From: Maratus speciosus | Taxonomy: Eukaryota > Arthropoda > Arachnida > Araneae > Salticidae | Length of the DNA: 64,000 nt | Reading direction: 5' to 3' | Assembly: GCA_963932465.1 (NCBI GenBank) | Contig: OZ010798.1 | Coordinates: forward strand, 16,786,981 to 16,850,980 | Translations under genes and position numbers: made by a program | The notes under the pieces: model-generated | The model's database searches: none | The model's input: only the letters and a program-made list of their open reading frames with translations | Told to the model about the DNA's origin: nothing | Shown here: positions 1-8,493 of the stretch, piece by piece | How the letters are laid out: the number at the start of each line of letters is the position of its first letter | Numbering within the stretch: the stretch's first letter is position 1

Positions 1-1429
1 AAGTAAGCAACGATTAAAGGATTACAATTCAACAATTTTGGTTACAATTAGTGTAAACATAGTCTGCATCAATAATGCGATAAATTTCATGCCAGTATAA
101 ATCAGCTGCACTAAGTGTAATGAAAACAGTAGGAGTTCCCAATTCCTTAACCATGTCTAACAACTCTCGTGATCTGATAAACCAATAAGAGCTCGATGAT
201 CTTAAATTAGCACTGAAAGATAAAATCGACTTGTACAAAGTAGGATATTTCTGCAACCGTTCCTGGAGTTTTTCAACTGTTTCAACACCATGTAGGCGAG
301 ATTTTTTTTTAATACAAATAGTTCCATTTTTTAATGCTGTCCAATTCATTATGCCATTGAAAGCAAAAGATCTAAATCTTGGATGCCGTGCAAATCTTCC
401 ATCGTCATATATCATGAGAAATTTAAAGTATTGTTATGGTGTAATTTTACGAACTCTAGCATCTCTAAGATCACCTCTTCCTGTTGGAGATAATGTAGGA
501 AAAGCTCTATAAATATATCCATCACATGAAAATTCATTTATAGGTTTAGTATCTATCCAAGGTCAAGGAATGACACTTCATTCATCATTTAATACCTAAC
601 ATACTATTTATTGCCCCTCGATTACATCTGAAAGTCACATTTGGGGCTCCGGATTCATATATATTATTTATCCATGGACATTGATCATCTACAGAATTCA
701 AAGTTTTTTCAACTGATGGTAAATAAATCTGCTGTTGCTCTTGACTGAGTATTATTCGCTGAAAAATGTTTTCATTTTCGGGTAAACTTTACAAATTATT
801 TTCATCAATAGTAACATAACGATACCAAGGATTATTTTCCTTTAGATATTCTAAAGCAGACTTAACGTTTCCACGATTTACTATAAAATCTTTGAATTCT
901 TCATCATCTTGTCTTCTATCAAAGATGTACTGTGATATAGTATCTATGAAATGAGGTAATAAAGTACAAAATTCTGTAATATTTTGATGAAAATTAATAA
1001 CTTGCCCACTGTATCCAAGTTGACCACCTTTAATGCGATAAACAGTAATAACTGGATGAACTTGGGCAATTAATTGCTCCTCAACGAATGTTAAGTTCTT
1101 TAATATTTTGGGTTGTGGACCTGGATCCATATTATTAGCTACAGAAAAAATATTTAGTTCATTATTTACTATACATTTATGGCAAGTCTTACAAGATCCG
1201 TCAGATTGAATATGCATGTCAAACCAACGTCGATGACAAATTTTACAAAAATATAATTTTAACTTTTTTGTGCATCTTCAAAATTTAAAGCATATTTCCG
1301 AGCACATGCATTATCTGTCAGAAGAGATTCGTCATGTCGTCGTTTTTTGCGCTGATATCTAGTCTCTTGCCTTAAAGCTGAATCATGATCGTGTTCTTTT
1401 CGACCAGTAAGTGTACGTTTTCTCGGCAT
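1..1429 (-). pseudogene. Helitron Rep/helicase N-terminal region, broken and cut by the window edge
   Basis: Reads right to left from an ATG at 1427-1429. A basic leader (MPRKRTLTGRKEHDHDSALR) runs 56 codons to a TAA at 1259-1261. A frame change then leads into a Cys-rich stretch (CKICHRRW, CKTCHKC) and a conserved block at 789-1217 with VITVYRIKGGQLGYSG and INFHQNITEFCTLLP, as in the N-terminal domain of animal Helitron proteins. After another break, about 540-440 encodes YRAFPTLSPTGRGDLRDARV, an in-frame TAA follows at about 438, and 29-415 gives DGRFARHPRFRSFAFN and LGTPTVFITLSAADLYW, hallmarks of the Helitron_like_N domain. The HUH Rep motif and the helicase would lie beyond base 1 and are not seen. 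At least two frame changes and one in-frame stop make this copy non-functional. Family assignment is strong; the exact mutations are inferred from one copy. Confidence 0.85.
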
Positions 1430-1576
1430 TCTTTATAATAGAACTAATACATTCCATAAATTGTTTTTAAATGGCCAACATATTAAAAATAATACTAATA
1501 GTAATTACATCTTAATAGTAAATATGTTTCATTTGGTTAAATTTTCAACCTTCGAATTCGAATAACACTTTATATT

Positions 1577-1602
1577 TTTATTTATTTATTTATTTATTTA
1601 TT
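1577..1602. repeat. (TTTA)n microsatellite
   Basis: About six tandem TTTA units directly downstream of the Helitron remnant. Confidence 0.85.
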
Positions 1603-1639
1603 GAATAACAAACATACGACTTGTGTGCTTGACATGAGA

Positions 1640-1816
1640 GCCCGCTTATAAGTTGGAGACAAGATAACACAGAAATATTACAACACAAGAGAAATACACC
1701 CTGGGAGTTCCACACAAAGTGTATGTGCAATGGAACCAGCGGGAATCGAATCCACATACTCCTACGCACAAGAGATTAGCTGACTGGTGCTTTGACCACT
1801 CAGCCACAGAGCCCCA
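1640..1816 (-). repeat. tRNA-derived SINE fragment
   Basis: On the minus strand an A-box-like TGGCTGAGTGG (1796-1806) precedes a B-box-like GGATTCGATTCC (1742-1753), spaced as in a tRNA of the Ser/Leu type. The arms do not form a proper acceptor stem and a non-tRNA tail follows, so this is a Pol III-derived SINE head rather than a tRNA gene. The ends are approximate. Small reading frames on both strands here are incidental. Confidence 0.6.
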
Positions 1817-1982
1817 AACACTTTCTATAACGAACTTAACATTTAATTTTATTTGTTTACAATTTTTTTGTTGCCACTTTACAAAAATAAAAATCATAAT
1901 ATAATTCTTTTAAAATGCGTAAGTTCCGTCTGCATAAATTATTTCACATAATAAGAGTAAGTTGTGTATTTCAATTCTTAAC

Positions 1983-2545
1983 TAGAGATGTGTCATTTGT
2001 TGAGGAACGACTCCAAAGGAACGATTCCGGCAGTGAAACTGAAGGAACAATTCCATTCTGTAAAAAGGAATCGGTCTCTTTCGGAACGATTCCGAAAAGG
2101 AGCGGTTCCTCGGATTCGGTCCTTTTCGGAACGGTTCCTCGGATTCGGTCCTTTTCGGAACGGTTCCTCGGATTCGGTCCTTTTTGGAACGGTTCCTCGG
2201 ATTCGGTCCTTTTTGGAACGGTTCCTCAGATTCGGTCCTTTTCGGAACGATTCCTCGGAATCGGTCCAAAATGTACCGACTCCGACAAGGACCGATTCCT
2301 CAGAGTCGTTCCGAAATGTTACCGACTCCGAAAAGGACCGATTCCTCGGAGTCGTTCCGAAAAGGACCGATTCCTCGGAGTCGGTCCATTTCGGAATCGT
2401 TCCAAAAAGGACCGAATCCGAGGAACCGTTCCGAAAAGGACCGAAACCGAGGAACCGTTCCGAAAAGGACCGAATCCGAGGAACCGTTCCGAAAAGCACA
2501 GATTCCTCGGAGTCGGTCCGAAATGGACCGACGGTTCTTTTCTTG
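1983..2545. repeat. Head-to-head 29-bp minisatellite (inverted array)
   Basis: Six or so direct copies of a ~29-bp unit (core TTCCTCGGATTCGGTCC) lie at 2100-2270. The same unit then runs in the opposite orientation from about 2280 to 2520, giving a ~450-bp near-palindrome. The left edge TAGAGATG matches the end of a related repeat at 21330, suggesting a hAT-like MITE whose interior expanded. Several overlapping open frames on both strands, all rich in RNRSF/SERFLGFGP, are by-products of the repeat and not genes. Confidence 0.8.
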
Positions 2546-2646
2546 TAGGCTGGCCAGTTTTAATAAATTAAAATACGCTATTTTATTTCAAAATAACAGA
2601 TTTTGATTCTATTAAAACTGACTTTATTGTCAAAATATCCTTCTAA

Positions 2647-2735
2647 TGTGTGTGCCCCCCCCCCCACTCCCCGTCCTCCAAAAAAAAAGAAAAAAAAAGA
2701 AAAGTAAAGAAAGAAAGAAAAAAGAAATTGAAGTG
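2647..2735. repeat. Poly-C and A/G-rich low-complexity tract
   Basis: A run of Cs at about 2649-2660 is followed by A-rich purine sequence to about 2735. Confidence 0.75.
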
Positions 2736-2856
2736 CGGGGCGGATTAGGGCGTTTAATAAACATTACTATTTCATCTTCTTGTGCTAAATTAATCTGAAA
2801 GAAATAATTAAAAAAAATATTTTATATGAATTGGATTTTTTACACCTGAGTGAAAA

Positions 2857-2935
2857 AGTGCCCGAGATGGGATTCGAACCCAGGAACTTTACGTGCTTTA
2901 CCGTTTGAGTACCTGGACCCCGAGGGTAATGGAAC
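2857..2935 (-). repeat. tRNA-like SINE or tRNA-pseudogene fragment
   Basis: The minus strand shows an A-box-like GTACTCAAACGGT (2900-2912) and a near-perfect B box GGTTCGAATCCC (2869-2880). The 5' and 3' ends do not pair into a 7-bp acceptor stem, so I do not call a working tRNA. Confidence 0.55.
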
Positions 2936-3019
2936 ACCATGTGTACTTTAATACACTAATACATTTTCTAATTGGTAAATGTATCATATGAAATGAATTT
3001 TTTCTAAATGAATTCTTAA

Positions 3020-3457
3020 GGCTGTTCTCAAATCCAAAAAGATAAATTTGTGACAAAAGTTTTAATTTATTTTTATTCGGAAATGCATGAAACGAGCAGG
3101 TGTTGTTGTTCAGAAACTATGTAATCGAACTGTTTTTAGTTTTTTCCGTTTTTTTTTTTTTTTTTGCAAACACAATAGGCCTTTCAGAAAATAGTGTCAA
3201 AGTGGGCGTTTTAAACCAAATTTCCGCGCAAAAGAGGCATAATTTCTCAAAAATGGGTGAAAAACATGTTTGTCACGTGATCAAAATCGATTATAACTCA
3301 ATAGGTAATTTACTGATCAAAAGATGGAAAACACAGTTCAAATTCCAAATCGCTTCCATGGTCAAACATTCCAATTTTATATCTTTCCGTTAAAAAATGA
3401 ATTTGTAAATGTGTCAAAATGTTTTACGCTTGTTGAGCAGATCGCTTAAGAACAGCC
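3020..3457. mobile_element. TTAA-flanked MITE
   Basis: A perfect 16-bp inverted repeat (TTCTTAAGGCTGTTCT at 3013-3028 and its complement at 3449-3464) bounds 438 bp. TTAA lies exactly outside both GGCTGTTCT termini (3016-3019 and 3458-3461), as expected for TTAA-targeting piggyBac-type elements. The open frame at 3100-3393 lies inside and has no recognisable domain. A diverged relative of the interior occurs at about 63735-64000. Confidence 0.7.
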
Positions 3458-3464
3458 TTAAGAA

Positions 3465-4154
3465 AAACAAAGAAAATGCTTGTTTAATTACTAGTGAAAA
3501 ATATCTTTTTAAATCTGACTAGAAACAGTTTTGAATAATGTAAGAAATATATCACTAGGCCATAAAAATTGCATTTTAATAGGATAATAATAACTGATTT
3601 TCAATTATTTTAATAATTGTAGAGTTACGCACTTTCATGCATATTTCACTATTTCATGTTTTTTTCCTCAAACATAATTTCAATTTGAGAATCCTCTTTG
3701 TCAAAATAAAGGTATGACCAGCTACGAGCGCTCGAGTACCACTTTATTTCCACAGTTTGGTGTCTTGTTTTTTTCTCCTGAAGAAGATGATTAAAAAAAT
3801 CTCGAAACTCCCTAAGATTGTTGTTTTAATCAACTTACATCGAGGTTTATTACATAGAGTAAAATCTGTTAGAACAAGGAATTTTTGTCAAACGTTTCTT
3901 TCTTTCTTAAGATAATGAATATTTCAAAAAGCATAAAGTCTAATAATAATAATAAGATAACAGTAAAAGTGGTGGGTGGGATTGAAATAATTTAACCGCG
4001 GTTCGCTCTCTTAATGGCCGTTTTGAGTATAAAAACGGGAAAGAAAAATCATGTGCTACATATAGATTATCGGACTTTCTCCAACACTGCGACATATATA
4101 TATATATATATAAAGCTGCATATTTTATGCTTGTTTCGGTTTAATAGATTTATG
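3465..4154. other. Intergenic, no gene seen
   Basis: AT-rich sequence with a (TA)n run at about 4092-4112. No coding or RNA gene was recognised. Confidence 0.5.
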
Positions 4155-4158
4155 TTAA

Positions 4159-4395
4159 CCCTCTTCCTACCAGAGGGGTTCAATGGCCCCGACAGGTACA
4201 TTTATAATGATATTTCTAATTTATTTTAAAAACTGAAATTTCTGTAAATATGGGTTTTTTCTGGGATGTTCTATTCTTTTGAGTAGAACATTCCAGAAAA
4301 AGTCACATATTTACATAATTTTCATTTTTTTAAATGTGAAAAATCAATTTGAATGTATCTATCGGGTCTGTTGCACCGGTTTGGTATGCAGAAGG
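4159..4395. mobile_element. Foldback TTAA-flanked MITE
   Basis: Almost the whole element is one inverted repeat. The left arm (4159-4277) and right arm (4283-4395) pair over about 110 bp with mismatches. The tightest pairing is at the centre, with GATGTTCTA opposite TAGAACATT. TTAA lies outside each end (4155-4158 and 4396-4399). The transcript would fold into a long hairpin. Confidence 0.7.
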
Positions 4396-4399
4396 TTAA

Positions 4400-5628
4400 T
4401 ATTGCATTTAAAAAGTTTTACAATATACGAATTTAATTATTGGTTTCCAAAGAATGCACGTTGTGATTTTGTACAGTTTTTTCAATTGTTATTTTACTTC
4501 TATTTCTTGCTAAATAATTAGAATTTAAATAACTGTGACTTTGTTTTAATTCAACGTAAAATAAAAGCAAAAAAAAAATCGTTTATCGTAATAATTTCTT
4601 ATAATAATTCAGATTTCTTGATGGTTATTGATACTCGTAAAACCCGAAATCAATGCCACGATTAATGCCTGTTACTGTGGTGATGGATAATACATATCTG
4701 AGTTTAATTTCGATCAAATCGAGGCTCCCTTCATGCTAAACTAAATTTAATGTTTCAACCCTAATACCAAATTTCCGTTTTTATTGAGGTAAAAAACTTA
4801 CTGCAAATACGATACTAAATTTTATGTATTTTCCTTTCTTATTGTTATTCTTTTCACTTAGAAGATTTATTTATTTTATTTTTTTTTTTCTTAAATTACA
4901 TAAAGTTTTCTGAAAAGTTCGAATTTAACAAAATGTTTTATCTATTTTAAATAGTTTTGACAATAAAAAGTTTAACTCCGAATAAAAAATAGTCAAATTC
5001 TCAAAAAATGAAGGTTGATATTATCTATAACACGTTTGCAACAGATATATTTCATTCAACGGCCGAAACATCGTCAAAAGGATAGTTCTTTATATAGTAC
5101 TACACTCTGTAATAATAATGGACATACTTTTAATTTGCTTAATTTAATTAAATCAATAAACCGTTTTTCAGTTAAAATGTTAGCAAATTTCAAATTTAAA
5201 GAAATAGAACTTTGAAGTTTAGTGAATCACTATATCTTTTGGCGGAGATAATATATACTATATATGAATAAAATCATATATATTACTATATATATTAGAT
5301 ATTATAATATTAATGCATATAATATTATCTTATAAATATTACTAGCCAAAGCCCTGCTAATGAATCTGTTTACAAATCATCTGAAGGAACTTCTACCCTT
5401 TCGTGTAAGACAAGGGTTCCATGACTTCATGAGTTATGAAGCTCCAAAGATCCCAATCCAAACAAACATATTAGCATTGCAATTCACTCACACCGAACTG
5501 AGGTTCTGTATGATATAAGTGGAAGAGGGGGTGACGGCGGATGAGGGTGTGAAATTAGAGAAATTCCTGTAGGTTCTCGTGAAATTGGAGATTCAAAAAG
5601 AGTTGTAAGTTTATTGAAATTCTACGTA
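4400..5628. other. Intergenic, AT-rich
   Basis: No gene recognised. Homopolymer runs and a dense AT palindromic patch (5245-5345) are the only structure I see. Confidence 0.5.
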
Positions 5629-7139
5629 TAGTCCAGGCAATAGAGACCGTATAGGGACTCTACCTAGCAAAATTAATGGTAGTACTGGAAATCGGCTTTC
5701 TAGATGTTTTTTGGGTCGCTGAATCCAAATTTGTAACTTCCCACCAAAATTTCCCCCGGTAACCACCCCCCAAATTTTGGTAAAAAAGGTTTTTATTAAA
5801 AAAATCAATTGTTTTATTGTTATAGAGAAAAAGTGTCTTGAAATTCAGAAAGTAGACAAAATTTCCAACAAATTAGATATATGACATTATGACTTACGAT
5901 GAAGGGGAAGGGGGGATCTGCTTCGGAACATGCGCGCGGTGCTGCGTAAACTAAGTTGCGCAATTCCACTTAACCACTCACTCGTTTACATTCGCACTCC
6001 CATCTCCCCTCCGAACTTTCTCTATAAGGTTTACTTTAAGTTTTTTGGGTCGCTGAATCCAAATTTTTAACTTACCCCCAAAATTTTCTCCCCTGAATCC
6101 CCCCCCCAAATAGTTGTTTTTTACTTAAATTTTTTATTGTTTTAGGGGAAAAGCATTACGAAATTCAAAAACTAGACAAAATTTGCAACAAATAGGATAT
6201 ATGACATTGAGACGTAGGATAAATGGGGAGAGAGGGGGCTGCCTCGGAACATTACCCGCGCGCTTTTCTCAAAAACCAAACTTTTTCAAAAAATCAATTT
6301 TTTGGGGGGTTGCCGGGTGAAATTTTGGTGGGGAGTTACAAATTCGGATTCAGCGACCCAAAAAACATCTAGAAAGCCGATTTCCAGTACTACCATTAAT
6401 TTTGCCAGATAAAATCCCCTATTGCCTGGACTTCATCATTTAGTGCACGTAGCGCCGCAGTGCATGTTCCGAGGCAGCCCTCACCCTCCCCGTTCATCCT
6501 AATTCATAATGTCATATATCCTATTTGTTGCAAATTTTATCTAGCTTCTGAATTTCATAATGCTTTTCCCCTAAAACAATAAGAAATTTAAGTTAAAAAC
6601 AACTATTTGGGTGGTGTTTCGGGGGGGAAATTTTTGGGGGAAAGTTAAAAATTCGGATTCAGCGACCCAAAAATCTTAAAGTAAACCTTATAGAGAAAGT
6701 TCGGAGGGGAGATGGGAGTGTGAATGTAAACGAGTGAGTGGTTAAGTGGAATTGCGCAACTTAGTTTGCGCAGCACCGCGCGCATGTTCCGAAGCAGATC
6801 CCCCCTTCCCCTTCATCGTAAGTCATAATGTCATATATCTAATTTGTTGGAAATTTTGTCTACTTTCTGAATTTCAAGACACTTTTTCTCTAAAACAATA
6901 AAACAATTGATTTTTTTAATAAAAACCTTTTTGGGGGGCTTTTTACCAAAATTTGGGGATGTTGCCGGGGGAAATTTTGATGGGAAGTTACCAATTCGGA
7001 TTCAGCGACCCAAAAAACATCTAGAAAGCCGATTTCCAGTACTACCATTAATTTTGCCAGATAAAATCCCCTATTGCCTGGACTTCATCATTTAGTGCAC
7101 GTAGCGCCGCAGTGCATGTTCCGAGGCAGCCCTCACCCT
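5629..7139. repeat. Compound palindromic repeat, copy 1
   Basis: A module beginning AGTCCAGGCAATAGAG at 5629 recurs in inverted order up to about 7085, so the arms (roughly 5629-6250 and 6480-7090) form a ~1.4-kb imperfect palindrome. The block containing TTGCCTGGACTTCATCATTT is also directly duplicated (about 6423-6486 and 7075-7138). The phrase TTGGGTCGCTGAATCC and its complement occur at four places. A second copy lies at 25699-26853. The repeat ends abruptly at the copia LTR (7140). The short frames at 5611-5808 and 6907-7095 encode the same peptide because they sit in opposite arms. Confidence 0.8.
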
Positions 7140-8185
7140 TGTTAAGAAGTGTTAACAAGCTTATTTCCCAGTTCTCAATGCCTCTAATTATATTCAATAG
7201 TATATTAACCCTGGTAGTATAATTTACAGTTCGTTATTTATAAATCTTTATTTTTTATTAGGGTCATTTCATTTAAATAGTATAAGTATAAAGTATTCCG
7301 TATTTAAAAGTATTCTGAAATTAAACTCACCTTTTATCTTGCGTTCATTCTTTTGATCCTTTAGTTATTTATTCAGCTTTACGTTTCTTTAGTTACAGTT
7401 CATTGATAACGCCGTATCTTTATTTTTACAACTGCAGATGTTTACGTTTTCCACGCGACATAGTAGAATTTACGAGAGCGTATGACGTGGTGTACTTTTC
7501 TCCCGACAGATGGCGGGAACGGATTTATGAATGAATTAGTTGACGTAGTTCGTCACCGGCAAATCACCATCTCGTAGATCATTCTGGAGAGTGGGCGTGT
7601 CGACACGTGCCGTTCCAGCTGCTGTATTTAAAGGGGTTATTTGGAAGGAAATGTTACTTACTTGTTTTATCTACCAATGTTCTCGATACGAGAATTGCTT
7701 TAAGCGTTCTCGGGATGCTGTATTTGATCTTGTGGTAAACATTTAAAATCATGCGGCTTATTTTTATTTTCGTTCTGTTTTTAAAATCATCTTTTAAAGT
7801 TACGATATTTAGGCTTTTCTGTTCTTCATGGCTTCTAAGTTAAAGTGTTTAAAAATGGCTGTTTTGATTTAAAGTGATTCATTGTTTATTCATCAATATT
7901 TGGTTTATTTTTAAAGACTGTTTTTATCAAGATATTTTACTGTGAACTTTGGATCTTAATAAAAGAAGTTTAAGCCTGGAGCTTTATCTCATCTGTCAAT
8001 TTACTTCATCCACTTTTTAACATTTCTTCATTCAACGTACTTCATGATTTTTCTCATTTACATATTTTTAGAAATCCATCCTCCGATCTACTTCCACTGT
8101 TGAACTCTGCTTTATCAACATAATTTTTAATCAGTGTTACAAGTGTAAGATGTTGGGGAATTGGTATTAGTGCTAATCCCTAACA
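7140..8185 (+). repeat. 5' LTR of the copia element
   Basis: Starts TGTTAAGAAG and ends CCCTAACA. Contains a TATA-like TATTTAAAG (7625-7633) and an AATAAA poly(A) signal (7958-7963). By eye it has about 17 differences from the 3' LTR, all in the first ~567 bp; the last 479 bp are identical. Confidence 0.92.
7625..7633 (+). promoter_or_regulatory. Putative LTR TATA box
   Basis: TATTTAAAG about 330 bp upstream of the AATAAA signal, a plausible U3/R arrangement. In the 3' LTR copy one base differs (TATTTAAGG). Confidence 0.5.
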
Positions 8186-8189
8186 GTTT

Positions 8190-8202
8190 AGGTTATGGGC
8201 AG
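8190..8202 (+). promoter_or_regulatory. Primer-binding site (initiator tRNA-Met half)
   Basis: AGGTTATGGGCAG starts four bases after the 5' LTR. GGTTATGGGC is complementary to the anticodon-stem region of initiator tRNA-Met, the internal half-tRNA primer used by Drosophila copia, rather than to a tRNA 3' end. Confidence 0.75.
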
Positions 8203-8363
8203 ATAAGTCCAGATTTGAGGATATGGATCAATGGAGAGGATTGAATTTGATGATCTTCAGTTGGCCCTTTACCCTTTATAGAGGTCTATGAGAAATATTT
8301 AAGTTAAAAAGATGACGCAGCGTGATTAAAAAGTGGGGGGGGCCGAAGATTTAGTACGTGTCT

Positions 8364-8364
8364 G

Positions 8365-8395
<31 letters not shown>
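8364..8395. repeat. Poly(A) run in copia leader
   Basis: About 30 consecutive A residues in the 5' untranslated leader, followed by T-rich sequence and a second A run just before the Gag ATG. Confidence 0.85.
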
Positions 8396-8399
<4 letters not shown>

Positions 8400-8493
8400 T
8401 TTGAAGAAGATTATGAAGGAAGTTTTATATTTTTAAATTCTAGTTTTATCATTCATCTTCATTTATTTTTTTTTTTTGTTGATGAAAAAAAAA

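Noticed and set aside
1915..2606. Five overlapping open frames on both strands, up to 218 residues
   Set aside because: All derive from the 29-bp inverted minisatellite and encode low-complexity repeats; none has a domain or consistent start.
2857..2935. Functional tRNA gene
   Set aside because: Good A and B boxes, but no acceptor stem; better explained as a SINE or pseudogene.
3100..3393. 97-residue protein with a hydrophobic N-terminus
   Set aside because: Lies wholly inside a TTAA MITE, the hydrophobic part comes from a T homopolymer, and the related copy at 63.7 kb does not keep the frame.
5611..7095. Two similar 62-65 residue proteins in opposite orientation
   Set aside because: They lie in the two arms of the compound palindrome and encode homopolymer-derived sequence.
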